Notes under the pieces: generated by a model
What the model was told of the DNA's origin: nothing
Databases searched by the model: none
What the model saw: the letters and a program-made list of their open reading frames with translations, nothing else
Translations under genes and position numbers: made by a program
In this document: one piece after another, positions 42,711 through 54,056 of the stretch
How positions within the stretch are numbered: the first letter of the stretch is position 1
Layout: each line of letters starts with the position of its first letter
Origin: Bipolaris cookei
Lineage: Eukaryota; Ascomycota; Dothideomycetes; Pleosporales; Pleosporaceae
Reading direction: 5' to 3'
DNA length: 64,000 bases
Assembly: GCA_002286855.1 (NCBI GenBank)
Contig: NRSV01000009.1
Location: 498,984-562,983, forward strand

Positions 42711-44753
42711 ATGGCCTCCAACGACGTTCCCATGGCCGATGCGGCGGCGCAAGCCATTGACGCAGCTCCCCAAGCTGGTCAGCGTATATCGCATGAGGGA
42801 AAAGAGTACACCACTATTAAGGAGGGCCTGGCGCATATTCTCGTCCCACATGGCGTCCCAACTTCGACCGACCCTAAACTGTCCAAGGAAGAGACCCAGA
42901 AGCAGCAGGTCTTTTACAACCCTATTCAGCAATTTAATCGCGATCTGAGTGTTTTGGCCATCAAGACATTTGGCGAGGATTCTATACGGCGGAAGTTGAA
43001 CAAGCATGAGCAGTTCAGGAAGAAGAACGAGCGCAAGAGACAGCGCGCGCAAGCAAGTCGGGCAGCAGAAGATGTGGCGAAATCTGTTGACGAAGCGCTC
43101 GAAACGTCCGGCGCTGGGGATGAGGCGATCAGAAAGAGGAAGCTTGCGGAACTTGAACTGGAGATTACTACGGGTCCTTCCAAGAAGCAGAAAACCGCCC
43201 CAGACGGGAACGAGGAAGAAGTGGAGAGCGAAGAAAAAACATCCTGGAAACCACCCTTTAGTATCCTGGACGCACTATCTGCTACCGGTCTGCGTGCTCT
43301 CCGATACGCTAAAGAGATTCCCTTCGCAACCGCTATCACTGCCAACGATATGTCTCCCAAGGCAGTAGAATCGATCAAGCTCAACGTCAAGCATAATAAG
43401 CTGGAGGACACCATTACGGCCAACACAGGCAACGCTATAGCTTACATGTACAGCTTCTGCGACCGAAAGGGCTACGATGTCATCGACCTTGATCCATACG
43501 GCACTGCCGCTCCTTTTATCGATGCCGCTATTCAAGCCGTCAATGACGATGGACTGCTCTGTGTCACCTGTACCGATTCGGCCATATTTGCGTCACATGG
43601 ATACCTGGAAAAGACTTACTCGCAATATGGCGGCCTGCCCTTCAAGGGCGAGCCATGTCACGAGGGCGGACTGCGGTTGATCTTACATGCCATAGCATCA
43701 TCGGCTGCTCGCTATGGCATGGCCATTGAGCCTTTACTATCCCTCTCCATCGACTATTACATCCGCGTCTTTGTGCGAGTGCGAAAAGCGCCCAACGACG
43801 TGAAGCTACTCGCTGGCAAGACGATGCTCGTATACCACTGTGAAAGCGGCTGTGGCGCATGGTCTACGCAGTTTCTGGCACGGAACAAGGTCACCAAGAA
43901 CAAAAACGGCGACCCAATGTATAAGCATGGCTTTGCTCAGGGACCTTCCGCGGACCAGCATTGCGAGCATTGCGGACACAAGACCCACCTCTCGGGACCA
44001 ATGTACGGTGGCCCGCTGCATAACGTTGGTTTCATCGAAAGAGTACTAGCGCAGCTCAATGAGGTTGACCGGCAGACGTACCCGACAATGGATCGCATAG
44101 AGGGCATGCTGCATACCGCGTTGGAGGAGATTACGTTTGGAGCAAAGCTAGGAAAGTCGAATGGCGCACAAAAGATGGAAGTTCTTGATCCCCTTATCCC
44201 CAAGGCCGATCCTGCACAGATAGACCACCACCCCTTCTTCTTCATACCCAGCGCGGTTGCCAAGGTAGTCCATTGTTCCGCTCCACCGTTGGCAGCACTA
44301 CGGGGAGCACTACGGCACGCAGGGTTCAGGGTGACGATGAGCCATTGCAAGCCGGGATCGATCAAGACAGATGCGTCGTGGAAAGACATTTGGCACGTTA
44401 TGCTTGAATGGGTGCGGCAACGGGCGCCGCTCAAAAACCCAATAAAAAAAGGAAGCCCGGGCCATGCTATAATGGAAAAAGCCAGCGGAACCGGCTATAC
44501 CAGAAACACTACTCAAGAGTCAGCGCCTGATGAGGCGGTGTCTGCCAACTCGGCGCCGACAGCGCAAGAGGATGCTGAAATGGCCGATGATGGCTCAGAG
44601 ACAAACAGAACGAAGCAGCTGCCAGCTTATCTCGAGACCAAGTTCGAGGTCAACTTTGACGAAAAGCTGGGCAGGGATCATGACCGGGGAAAGTACGTCC
44701 GCTACCAGCTTGCTCCACGCGAAAACTGGGGCCCGATGGCACGCGCAAAATGA
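42711..44753 (+). CDS. TRM1: tRNA (guanine26-N2)-dimethyltransferase
   Basis: Single-exon 680-aa enzyme that puts two methyl groups on G26 of cytosolic and mitochondrial tRNAs using S-adenosylmethionine. Motifs in order: EGLAHILVP and VFYNPIQQFNRDLSV near the N-terminus (typical Trm1 start), ILDALSATGLRALRYAKEIP (SAM site), ITANDMSPKAVESIKLN, DVIDLDPYGTAAPFIDAA (motif IV), LLCVTCTDSAIF, RYGMAIEPLLSLSIDYYIRV. Then a C-terminal zinc-binding part with CESGCGAW and CEHCGHKTHLSGPMYGGPLH. Residues 120-180 are an insertion rich in Lys/Glu. After residue 590 the tail is variable, ending FDEKLGRDHDRGKYVRYQLA. All catalytic features look intact. Confidence 0.96.
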   Translation: MASNDVPMADAAAQAIDAAPQAGQRISHEGKEYTTIKEGLAHILVPHGVPTSTDPKLSKEETQKQQVFYNPIQQFNRDLSVLAIKTFGEDSIRRKLNKHEQFRKKNERKRQRAQASRAAEDVAKSVDEALETSGAGDEAIRKRKLAELELEITTGPSKKQKTAPDGNEEEVESEEKTSWKPPFSILDALSATGLRALRYAKEIPFATAITANDMSPKAVESIKLNVKHNKLEDTITANTGNAIAYMYSFCDRKGYDVIDLDPYGTAAPFIDAAIQAVNDDGLLCVTCTDSAIFASHGYLEKTYSQYGGLPFKGEPCHEGGLRLILHAIASSAARYGMAIEPLLSLSIDYYIRVFVRVRKAPNDVKLLAGKTMLVYHCESGCGAWSTQFLARNKVTKNKNGDPMYKHGFAQGPSADQHCEHCGHKTHLSGPMYGGPLHNVGFIERVLAQLNEVDRQTYPTMDRIEGMLHTALEEITFGAKLGKSNGAQKMEVLDPLIPKADPAQIDHHPFFFIPSAVAKVVHCSAPPLAALRGALRHAGFRVTMSHCKPGSIKTDASWKDIWHVMLEWVRQRAPLKNPIKKGSPGHAIMEKASGTGYTRNTTQESAPDEAVSANSAPTAQEDAEMADDGSETNRTKQLPAYLETKFEVNFDEKLGRDHDRGKYVRYQLAPRENWGPMARAK

Positions 44754-45834
44754 TTCAGGTGTAACGAAGGGAAAAAATGGCAACTAATGCATCCCTGCTC
44801 GCACACGTTGTCGTTGCGATGTCGCCTTGCATTTGCATTGTTTTGCAGACTCGTCTCCAATAATTATTCTCTCCGGATCCGCTAAACATGGGCGGACGTT
44901 ACGCAAGTCAAACGTCATTGCACTTGTGCTGAGCCAGGACGACAGCAACCGCCAATGGCTCCACCAGGTAGTTTCAATTCATCTCGTTCGTACGCCGTTT
45001 ATGCTTCTATTGTTTTTATCATAGCCTAGGCGATCATTTTTCGATTCTCACGCTGCCTCCAGCATCTTGGGCCGGGTTGACACTCGCAGCTCGCATGCCC
45101 GCATGCCCGCATCTAGCAGCCAAGCGGAGATTTGTCTGCATCTGTGCCTTGCATATTGGTTGTTAGGCGACCGGCTAATGGCGACGGTGTGGATAAACGT
45201 TTCGACAAGATGCTCGAGGATGAAGTATACGCGAGGGCAAGACTCCGCGGAGTAAGATGGCTAAGATGTGCCTGATTTCTCAGCACAAATTGTAGACCCG
45301 ATGTAGGCTTAAGCGTTGTGCCACTCCCGAACAAGATCGGAACGGTTGACCTATTTGCGGGGCGGGGACACTAGCGGCTCAAAACTTCGACAGCTCCACC
45401 ATGTCATCACGTCGTCACGTTCTTAGCACGCGGCAAATACTGCGATCCACCTGCGATCTTCCCCCTGCGCGCACGCGTTAACGCTGCATCGACAAGTTTT
45501 TTGCAGGCCCAAAAAGCATGGGGTATACGATCTTCACCAATAGCGCATTTGATTTGCCCGCCTTGCATGTCCGATGGCATTTCCAAGAAACCCATGTCGT
45601 AGCTGACTTCTCTATGAATGCGGCTTTCACTGCCGCATCCGCTCAGTCATGAAATCATGTCGTACTAGCCATATTCAGACGACAAACCTTGTTGTCATTG
45701 ACACACTACTTGCAAATTGCGTACAAGTGATGCGGTCACTGGCGCACAGCATCTGTACTAGATGTATATATTGAACTGGAGATGCGCCCTACGTTCAGAC
45801 CTCACAACATTACGAACCGACAACTCTTTTCAAC
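44754..45834. other. Long promoter region of the Rds1-like gene
   Basis: 1.1 kb without a supported frame. A TATA-like GATGTATATATTG lies at 45758-45770, about 70 bp before the ATG. A short tandem of GCATGCCC (three units, about 45093-45115) is seen. A long promoter fits a stress-regulated gene. Confidence 0.5.
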
Positions 45835-47378
45835 ATGTTGACCAAGAGCCTCTTTGTCACCTCTGTGCTTGCGGCATGCGCTGCAGCTGCTCCCAGGCCA
45901 GATGTGCCAGGCTACGCAGATGCGGATGCCAGCTTCTCCGTCACCTTTGACCCAGCTGAGACTCCCGCCACAAGCTTTGGTCCTGATGTTCAGGTTCCTG
46001 TGATTATAATACCCAAAACCAATTGTGAGCCTAGCTGATCGTTCATTAGGCCATCCCTACCACTGCTGGCTCAGCTCCTCCCCGAAGGAGCTCAGACGTA
46101 ATTGGTGCCACCAGTCACGGTCCTTACTCTGGTACTCCCACTACTACCGGAGCTGAGAAGGCACCTACCACCCTTGGCACTGTCATTCCTCCTCTGCCAC
46201 CAAACCCAACGGCTACTTACTACAACACCAATGGCAAGCCTCAGGACCCTATGCCCATTCCCTACATGCCGGCTGGTGGTCTCGGCACCAATGGCACCCT
46301 GCCTCGCTACATGGTGAACAGCGACTTTGACTATGAGTCCATTGCTCTTGGTCTGTACCAGGAGTGGATTGAGCTTGATCTGTTCAACAACGGTCTTGCC
46401 GTCTTCTCTGAGCAAGATTTCCTTGATGCTGGCCTTACTGCTGAAGATCGCGCCTACATTGCCTTTATGGCTATCCAGGAGACTGGCCATGCCACTCTCC
46501 TTTCCAACATGCTTGGCGAGACAGCTCCTCCTCAGTGCACATATGATTACCCATTCCGCACTGTCCGTGAGTTCATCGACTTCAACATGAAGGTGACTCG
46601 CTGGGGTGAATCTGGTGTCTGGGGTTTCATTGCCCACCTGGACTCTCGCGAGGTCGCCAACATGCTTTCCCTGTCAATTGCTACCGAGGCCCGTCAGCAA
46701 ATCTCTTTCCGTCAGATGATGGGCCTCCCACCTATGCCCGTATGGTTTGAGACTGGTATCCCTCAGTCATGGCAATGGACCTACCTTGCCCCATACATCA
46801 GCTCTTGCCCTCAGAACACCACTCGTCTGGCATGGCAGAACTTCCCGGCTTTGTTCGTCGACAACCAGCCCAACCCCAACCGCTTCTCGCCCAACGACAC
46901 CCAGCCAAACGAGGTTGCTGGCCGCCGCCCCTCTGACCCCTCCGACTCTACCATCCCCGCCGATGAGAGCTGTGTAAACGTCAACGCTACTGAGCACCCT
47001 GGCTACTCGTGCTCCCCTGGTATCGCGCGCAACCGCACCGAGCCTCTCTCCTTCCCCGGCAAGCTCGTCAACCTGACCTGGGAGAACCCCGGTAAGCCCG
47101 TAGGTCCCAACATGTCATACATCACCGACACCGTTGCCGGCGCCCCCGCTTTCGTCGCCTGGGTCTCGCAGCTTAACCTCACCTACACTCCTCTGGAAAT
47201 TACTGGTAACAACACTGGATACACATATCAGCCCGCCAGTGAAGTCTACGAAGGTGACCCTGCTGCCAACGACACTATGTTTGTTGCTCTCACAGATTCT
47301 GACCCGTACCTTACTCCTTTCAACCTCAGCATGATCAACCCTCATGTTGTTGCTCTTGGTCTTTACCAGGCTGGTTAA
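45835..47378 (+). CDS. Rds1-like secreted stress-response protein (ferritin-like fold)
   Basis: Predicted 495 aa from exons 45835-45993 and 46050-47378. The 56-nt intron (CAG/GTTCCT...CATTAG) is in phase and removes a stop (TGA 46036). It starts with a clear signal peptide (MLTKSLFVTSVLAACAAAAP). The body matches fungal Rds1-type proteins: NSDFDYESIALGLYQEWIEL, FSEQDFLDAGLTAEDRAYIA, MAIQETGHATLLSNMLGETA, with ferritin-like helices and the E-T-G-H metal-site-type motif. Several N-glycosylation sequons (NGT, NTT, NLT, NMS, NNT, NDT, NLS) support secretion. S. pombe rds1 is induced by stress and nutrient change; no enzyme activity is established. Codon use is strongly C-biased at third positions, consistent with high expression. 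Confidence 0.88.
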
Positions 47379-48091
47379 GTGGAACGTATTGGAAATGTAA
47401 TGCATGAAGGCTTATTAGCCGGTTTAATCTGACAATTGTATGATTATTGGATGAGAGGTAGAAAGAAGTAGTGTATGAAGTAGTAATGATACCAATCTAT
47501 GAACCAAGCATTAATCACCGAGATGCTAGTAACTATTTTTATGGTGTTTAAATTGATTTGTCCATGCCATCGACCTATTTGATACTCATTTTGATAAGCA
47601 AAAAAAATACAGCAGCAAGTTGACAGACCGCAATGCATTGTCATAGTGACGATGCGTCTCAAATAAGTCAAGATACAGACCTGGCTACTTATTCTCCTAG
47701 CTAAAGGCGTATCCAAAAAAGTGCAAGTATGTGAATATAAAGTAGGAAATCGACGATCGCGGGGGGAGCATTTAGCGCCATTGATAGCGCAACTTTCTTT
47801 CTCCGCAAGGAACCACAATTATCGATAGATTGTGTCAAAAAACTAGACGAGCGGCATTGGCAACTGTTACAATTGCCTATTTAGTATTCCTAACAAACCT
47901 CCACTTCCTCTATTCTTTTTATATCTCGCATCCGCTTCACATCTATTTCTGTATCAAAATCCCCTCGAACCCCCAGTTGATTCTCCTCTATCCTTCCCCC
48001 CAAATTTCCTTCTCTTCTCTAAAAAAGAAAAATCTTTGCTCGATCGCATCCAAACACCCTTCCCTATTTCGTGCACGATACATAAGGAAAA
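47379..48091. other. Spacer: 3' region of the Rds1-like gene and promoter of the UPF0303 gene
   Basis: AT-rich to 47830, then a C/T-rich leader. The 124-codon minus-strand open frame at 47444-47818 has no protein features. Nothing else is called. Confidence 0.5.
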
Positions 48092-48852
48092 ATGGCATCA
48101 ACACCCGACGTCACACTCCCGCAATACACCCCTATCGCCCCCGCGCCCCGCGACATCACCGCCATCAAAGCGCAAGAAAAAGACTGCACACTACCCTTTT
48201 GGAACGGAGACGTAGCATTTAAATTGGGCGTAAATCTGCGTACGAGATTACTCACGGAGGAGCGACCTGCCGTGGTGCATATCTCGACGATTAGTACACC
48301 GCCGCATGTGTTATTTCATGCTGTATGTTCTCCTTTCTCTTTCCCCCTAATCTGCATTTTCTTTCCATCAGCTTTCCGTTATTGTTATTGTTGTTGTTGT
48401 TGTTATTTTTGCGTGGGAAAATAACTCCGGTAGAAGTCTACAGAAAGAAAGAAAGAAAAAAAGTCGAAAAATAAAATAATAGCGGGACGCAAGAGAAAGA
48501 GAGTCATTGTTGATATAGAAACTAGGTAACCCACCCAGGCACCTCCTCCGACAACGACATATGGGTCTCGCGCAAACGCGCCGCCGTCATCCGGTTCGCC
48601 GCCAGCACGTGGCGATTGCAGAACCAATACGGGGGTGACGAAGAAGCGTTTAAAGCGAAACTAGGACTTGGGGAGACGGCGGGCCAGTATGCGATTCATG
48701 GGGGTGGAGTACCGGTTTTTATTAAGGGATGCGACGGTATGGTTGCAGTGGTGGTGGTGAGTGGGTTGAAGCAGTGGGATGATCATCAGGTTGTTGTTGA
48801 GGAGATGGGCAAGTTGAGGGGGGAGATAGAGAGGGTGGGGGATGTGGTTTGA
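48092..48852 (+). CDS. UPF0303 / Ybr137w-like protein (haem-degrading HbpS-like fold)
   Basis: Predicted 185 aa from exons 48092-48322 and 48526-48852. The 203-nt intron (GTATGT...AACTAG) is long for this genome; the acceptor at 48525 was chosen because it yields the family junction LFHA-VTHPGTSSDND. Family motifs: FKLGVNLRTRLL, RPAVVHISTISTPPHVLFHA, DIWVSRKRAAVIRFAASTW, YAIHGGGVPVFIKG, VVVSGLKQWDDHQVVVE. Yeast Ybr137w forms decamers and has been linked to the Get4/Get5 tail-anchor pathway; bacterial relatives bind haem. A precise role here is not claimed. Convergent with RRP3. Confidence 0.85.
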
Positions 48853-49056
48853 AAAGGAGAGTGACGAGGGAATATGCTTGAATATCGTAGTCATTATACA
48901 CTCCAAAATCTATATACTGAAACAACAGACTTTTGCGGTCCTAAACTGGGTGCCGTCTTCTCCATGACTGTTTTTGATCGGATCAAGCAGCTCGTAGGGT
49001 ATACGCTAAAGGACTTAACTCGAAAAGGGGAAAAGATACATCAGACTTTGGAGGAC

Positions 49057-50662
49057 TTAACCTTCCTCAGTGTCCATCTGATCGCGTCCCCTTCTCGCAC
49101 CTCCGCCACGACCACGACCACCGCCTCTACCCCCACGGCCACCCTTGCCCCTCTGCTCGTGGAGATCCTTCATCTCCCTGACTGCTATCCTCTGTGCCTC
49201 ATTGACTCGCTCCATATACACTATTGCCTCATCCTTGTTAATGACCTCCTCTGGGATCTGCTTTCCAAGCGCATTCTCGATGCGCAGCCAGATTTCAAGA
49301 TCGTATTGTGTGACAAATGAAACAGCCTTGCCAGACTTTCCAGCACGTGCTGTTCGGCCAACGCGGTGAACATATGTCTGTGAATCGCTGGGTAGATCAA
49401 AGTTGACGACGAGATCGACAGCAGGGATATCTAAACCACGGGCTGCTACGTCGGTAGCTACGAGGATATCGCGGCTTTGGGTCTTGAACTTGTTAAGTGC
49501 ACCTAGACGGGCAGATTGCGAAAGTTGGCCGTGGAGAGGGATGGCACCGAAGCCAAGAGTGCGGAGGAGGATGGCTATGCGCTGTGTCTCATTGACCGTG
49601 CGGCTGAAAATGATGGTTGGGTGGCCGATATTGTCGTTCAGAAGATGAATGAGGTACAAGTCCTTGTATTTGTGTGGGAGAAAAATGTATCGTTGGAGGA
49701 GTGTTGAAACGACCTGGTGAGACGAGCTGCTGATGCTCACTCTGACGGGGTTCTGCAGGGCAGCTCTCTGCAAGCTCTCGACTTTGCTGCTCATGGTCGC
49801 CGAGAATAGGTATGTGTGTCGTCCTTCTCTAGGTAGCACCTTCAAGATCTTGTCGAGGACCGGTCCGAAATCAAGGTCGAGCAACCGATCGGCTTCGTCA
49901 AGAACCATGTACTTGAGGTGTTTTAGGGAGAAGCCCTTGGTGTTTTCCAAATGGTCAAGTAGGCGTCCTGTGTACTGTCAGCTTCTGCTTCTCGATGTTG
50001 GGTAGACTGGACTCACCAGGTGTAGCAACGATAATGTGTGGTTTCTTGGACAATGCAATTGCTTGGGGTACCATGTCCATTCCTCCCACCAGGGTCGCAC
50101 ATTTGACATTGATGATGCTACCGAGAGCATCGACCTGTTGTGCGATCTGATATGCCAACTCTCGCGTCGGTGCCAGAATCAGCCCAAAGAGTGATTGTTG
50201 TTTCTCCAGCAGCGCTTGAAGAATTGGTAGGACGAATGCAGCCGTCTTTCCAGATCCGGTTTCAGCAAGACCAATGACATCGCGACCTTGAAGAGCCAGA
50301 GGTATAGCCTGAGCCTGAATGGGTGTCGGGTTCGTGAACTTGAGGTTTTCGCAAGCGTCGCAAAGTTCTTCGCGCACGCCCAGGTCAGCGAATGTCTTCT
50401 TTGCCTCGTCTGCGCCAGCTGTAGCAGCTTCCGCCTCTTGCTCAGACCCAGGTGCATTCGCTACATTCTGGTCTTCAGTATTGTCCGAACCATCCTCCTC
50501 TCCTCCCTCTTCGTCGTCATCGCTCGACTCGGGTTCTGGCGGTGGCGCGGGCTTCGCCACAACCTTTTTCGCCGGTGCGCTCGACGGTCGCGCTTTCTTT
50601 GACGATGACGCAGCCGCAACGCGCGCGTCTTCGGGTCGTTTTCTCTTCGCAAATCCAGGCAT
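49057..50662 (-). CDS. RRP3: ATP-dependent rRNA helicase RRP3 (DDX47 family)
   Basis: Predicted 518 aa from exons 50662-50017 and 49967-49057 (49-nt intron GTGAGT...ACACAG inside the ATPGR motif, in phase). The start at 50662 (MPGFAKRKRPEDARV) is preferred over an upstream codon at 50767. Nucleolar DEAD-box helicase for 35S pre-rRNA cleavage and 18S maturation. Motifs: F...GV...TPIQAQAIP (Q), AETGSGKT (I), PTRELAYQI (Ia), VATPGR (Ib), VLDEADRLL (II), FSATMS (III), TIIFSRTVNETQR (IV), ATDVAARGLDIP (V), YVHRVGRTARAG (VI). The N-terminus is acidic and Lys-rich; the C-terminus ends in a GRGG/GRGRGGG RNA-binding tail. The LDLDFGPVLDKILKVLPREG stretch points to Rrp3 rather than Dbp8 or Drs1. Confidence 0.95.
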
Positions 50663-50987
50663 TTCGGCGTGTGTGAAAAGTCCAGGAAAGATGTGCGCAA
50701 GTTGAAGTCGCACCAGCCTATGGCACACATGGACCACCGAAATCTTGGCGAAGCGGGCCAGACCCATAGAAAAGTTTCCAGTTCGCGACCGGTCGCGACA
50801 GAGCAGCCGATTTCACCACATCGACGGCTGCTTTCAGTCGAACACCCCAAGTCCCGCTTTCGCCTATTACTGCGTTATCCCTTGGGTGACTCTCTAAGAA
50901 TTGTGATACTGACATCAGAGTTGAGTTTCAGAAAAGCCGACTTTGAAGCTATAGACCCGCCCAAAGACGTACGATTGAGCTGTCGCA
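50663..50987. promoter_or_regulatory. Divergent promoter of two ribosome-biogenesis genes with a 16-bp palindrome
   Basis: 325 bp between RRP3 (-) and SSF1 (+). Positions 50783-50798 read TCGCGACCGGTCGCGA, a perfect palindrome, about 120 bp from the RRP3 start and 190 bp from the SSF1 start. A symmetric site suits a homodimeric factor acting on both genes; the factor is unknown. Confidence 0.55.
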
Positions 50988-52439
50988 ATGGCTCGCGGAA
51001 GAGGAAGTGCGAGGAAGAAGCAGTCGGCAAAGGACAAGGAGTTAGCCAAGAAGCCTGTGGCAGGTCCCAAGTCCATGGTTATCCGTATTGGTGCACAAGA
51101 GTGAGTTGGATTCCACCAAAAGCCTCAAATCAAGTCGCTCACCAATCTTAGAGTCGGAAAATCTATCTCAGACCTTGTCAATGATGTCAGGCATTGCTTG
51201 GAGCCCGATACCGCCATTAGGCTCAAGGAGCGACGTGCGAACAAGCTCAAGGTATGCTTTGTCCAAAGGCTAATGGTCTTTGGCCTGATCTCTAACAACT
51301 TGTAGGATTACCTCGTCATGTGCGGTCCGCTAGGCGTCAGTCATTTGCTTCTATTTTCTAGATCAGAGAGTGGCAATACAAATCTTCGACTCGCCCGTAC
51401 TCCCCGAGGCCCTACGCTCCACTTCCGCGTTGAAAACTATTCTCTCTGCAAAGATATCATCAAAGCAATGAAGCGCCCGCGATCCGGCGCAAGCGACTAC
51501 TTAGTCGCACCATTGCTCGTCATGAACAACTTCTTGACGAGCGACAACGACAGAGAAAAGCTAGGAGAGAAAGCGCCACCAAAGCACCTCGAGAAACTCG
51601 TAACGGACATGTTTCAAGGCCTTTTCCCACCGATCCAACCGCACACCACCCCTCTTCACTCAATCAAGCGAGTTCTCCTTCTCAACCGCGAGCCTCCCTC
51701 TGAGGACACCGGGTCCGTCAACATCAGCCTAAGACACTATGCAATCACAACAAAGCAGGTGGGAATACCAAAAGCCATCCGACGACTCTATGCAGCCGAG
51801 AAGCTCGTAGGCAGTAGGGAAAGAAAGAAGAGCGCACTTCCCAACCTAGGCAAGCTCGAGGATGTCGCAGACTACATGCTCGACCCCTCAGCAGCAGGCT
51901 ACACATCCGCCTCGGACACGGAACAAGACACAGACGCCGAAGTCGAAGTCACAGCCCCAGTCCGCCAAAAAGTGCTTTCGCGCCGCGAAAAAGAAAAACT
52001 CAAAGCCGGCGACGAGACCTCGCACGCCCGCGCCCGCGGCTCCAAGCCCCGCGTGGAAAAGCGTGCGGTAAAGTTGATTGAGCTGGGCCCTCGCATGAAG
52101 TTGCGTCTTACTAAAGTCGAAGAAGACGTCTGTGGCGGAAAAGTTCTCTGGCACGAATTCATTACCAAGAGTAAAGCTGAGGAACAGGAGCTGGAGAAGA
52201 GGTGGCAACAGAAGAATAAAGAAAAGGAGGAGAGACGACGTATTCAGCGGGAGAATATCGAGAGGAAGAGGAAGGAGAAGGCGGATAAGGGGGAGGCTGC
52301 CCAAGAGGGAGAGGAAGGGGAGGAAGACGAGGAAATGGAGGATTTTGAGGATTACGATATGGATGATGATGTTTGGCAGGATGCTGCGGATGCGGGAGAG
52401 GAGGGCGAAGACGATGAAGATGAAGAGATGGAAGAGTAA
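50988..52439 (+). CDS. SSF1: Ribosome biogenesis protein SSF1/PPAN (Brix domain)
   Basis: Predicted 448 aa from exons 50988-51100, 51152-51251 and 51306-52439 (introns 51 and 54 nt, in phase). Nucleolar factor of 60S assembly, needed for 27S pre-rRNA processing. Brix domain about residues 28-260: KSMVIRIGAQEVGKSISDLV, DVRHCLEPDTAIRLKERRAN, KDYLVMCGPLGVSHLLLFSR, LRLARTPRGPTLHFRV, then APLLVMNNFLTSD, MFQGLFPPIQPHTT, SIKRVLLLNREP, SLRHYAITTKQVGIPKAIRR and the closing IELGPRMKLRLTKVEEDVCG. These are diagnostic for Ssf1/Peter Pan. The tail is a Lys/Glu coiled coil ending in a long acidic run (DEDEEMEE). Head-to-head with RRP3. Confidence 0.95.
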
Positions 52440-52541
52440 TTGATGTGAAAATGGTCCGTAATGATACCCCATTGGACGCTTGCATTACGCAATTGTATAG
52501 ATCTCAATACACGCGTTTCAACTCCATCGCACTCCACCACT

Positions 52542-53588
52542 TCACACCCCCTTTGGCTTCTTGATAATCACCTTCTCCCCATCCGCACTCAACTCCCACC
52601 CCACGCCCTCCTGCACAAGCTCCTCCCATCGCCTTTCCGTGGCCCTCTCCACAAACGGCCGATCCGCACTCAAATACGCCTTTCCTAGACATTTGAGCGC
52701 ATGCACCCTCATATTTCCATCCGCCCATTCCATAACGCTCCGCTGATACCCATCCACCGCCCTGCGCACGCGCCAAAACCCCACATAATCATCCGCAACC
52801 AAGGCTCTCAGCACGGCCTCAACCCGCCAGTCCCTATACCCATACTGCAGCTTCGTCTGGCGGGCGCCCGAGAAATCCGATTGACGACACGCTTGATCGA
52901 GGATCAGCAGGCCAACAAATTCATGGAGGGTAGAAGACGGGAGCGGGTTCCGCGGGTGGATTATGTTGAGGAGGGAGAGGAGGGAGGGTAAGTAGGAAGC
53001 CCAGTCGTGGCACAGGATGCTGACGTGGATAGCGAAAGTGTAGGCGCGCAGGGCGAAGGCGTCAGAGCGGCTTGAGGCGGTGATTGCTTCGCGGAGTTTG
53101 CGGAGGGAGGATAGGACGGTGGCTAGTTCTTGGATCGAGGGCCCGAACGCTTTTTGTGGGATGGGGTGGACGGAGGGGGTAGTAGTCGTAGTAGGAAGTG
53201 GTGGTTTAGTATTCTGGTATTCTGCGGGTGCGTGTTTGGACAGGGAGAGGGAGGAGAAGGAACTGGTGAGTTTGGAGCTTGCTTCACTGTTTTTTGTGTC
53301 GGTTGCGGAGGCGAAGAGGTGGTCTAGTTCTTCGCGGTTGAGGGCGCAGAGTTTCATGTAGCGCTCGATGATGCGGTTAAAGTAGGTTTCTTGCGTCCTG
53401 AAGTCGTTGAGTCTGCACAATCAGCGAGTGCGCTGGTTCAGGCGAGACAGAGAGATATGGTACCGTGTCTCGCCTTTGCTGGGTAGCCCGTAGCTCTCGA
53501 GAATGTCTTCTCGGACGGGCTTGAGGCGGTTCCATGCGCCTGATGCAGCGCGGCGGCTGCTTGGACGGACGGGGTCGGTGGATTTCAT
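52542..53588 (-). CDS. CSN8/PSMD8/eIF3K-type (SAC3/PCI-like) conserved fungal protein
   Basis: Predicted 331 aa from exons 53588-53464 and 53412-52542 (51-nt intron GTACCA...GTGCAG, in phase: GETR-LNDFRTQ). The N-terminal exon reads MKSTDPVRPSSRRAASGAWN. The region about 45-70 (TQETYFNRIIERYMKLCALN) and the C-terminal half (LVADDYVGFWRVRRAVDG, MRVHALKCLGKAYLSADRPF, VGWELSADGEKVIIKKPKG) look like the helical-repeat plus winged-helix of PCI-type subunits, as in CSN8/PSMD8/eIF3K or SAC3/GANP proteins. A Ser/Pro/Thr-rich insert lies at about 90-140. Function is not known; a role in mRNA export or proteasome-lid-like complexes would be a guess. Confidence 0.65.
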
Positions 53589-54056
53589 GGCGGCAGTTGA
53601 TGTGGTGATGCGAGAAATACGATGTTCAAGTTAGGCCGAGAGATATTTTCAGCATCGGCCTGTGTCGTTGCTGAGAGGCATTGCGAGCCATGGTGGGCTT
53701 GGATAAAGACAGTCGCGTAGGAGACACCATCGAGGCAAGGTGGGATGGAGGGGCAAGCGTGCCCGAGCTCGACTTGAACCGCGTCGCTACCCCGCTGAGA
53801 CGGCGTGATAGCAGACATGCCATGTCATCGATTTTCCGGAATCCTATTGAGTCTTCGGCGATTGTCAAAAGGCGACGTGTGATGCTCGCAAGACTCACTG
53901 GATGTGGCATAGCTTGCCAAAGCTCCCTGGAAGTACGTACCAGTTGGCTCGAGTTCTCAATGTCGCCTCACGCCATCTAACCCTCGACCTCCGGACAACC
54001 ATACTCGACACCAAGTGAACACCTAATATCTACCTTGATCATTTCCTACTGCAATT
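53589..54056. promoter_or_regulatory. Divergent promoter region
   Basis: 468 bp between the PCI-like gene (-) and the PAQR gene (+). Overlapping open frames on both strands (about 53626-53980) mirror each other and show no protein features, so they are not called. A C/T-rich leader precedes 54057. Confidence 0.45.

Noticed and set aside
45093..45115. GCATGCCC short tandem
   Set aside because: Only about three units; too short to call a repeat array or a regulatory module.
53626..53980. Overlapping ~95-codon frames on opposite strands
   Set aside because: They mirror each other in a divergent promoter and neither shows protein features.
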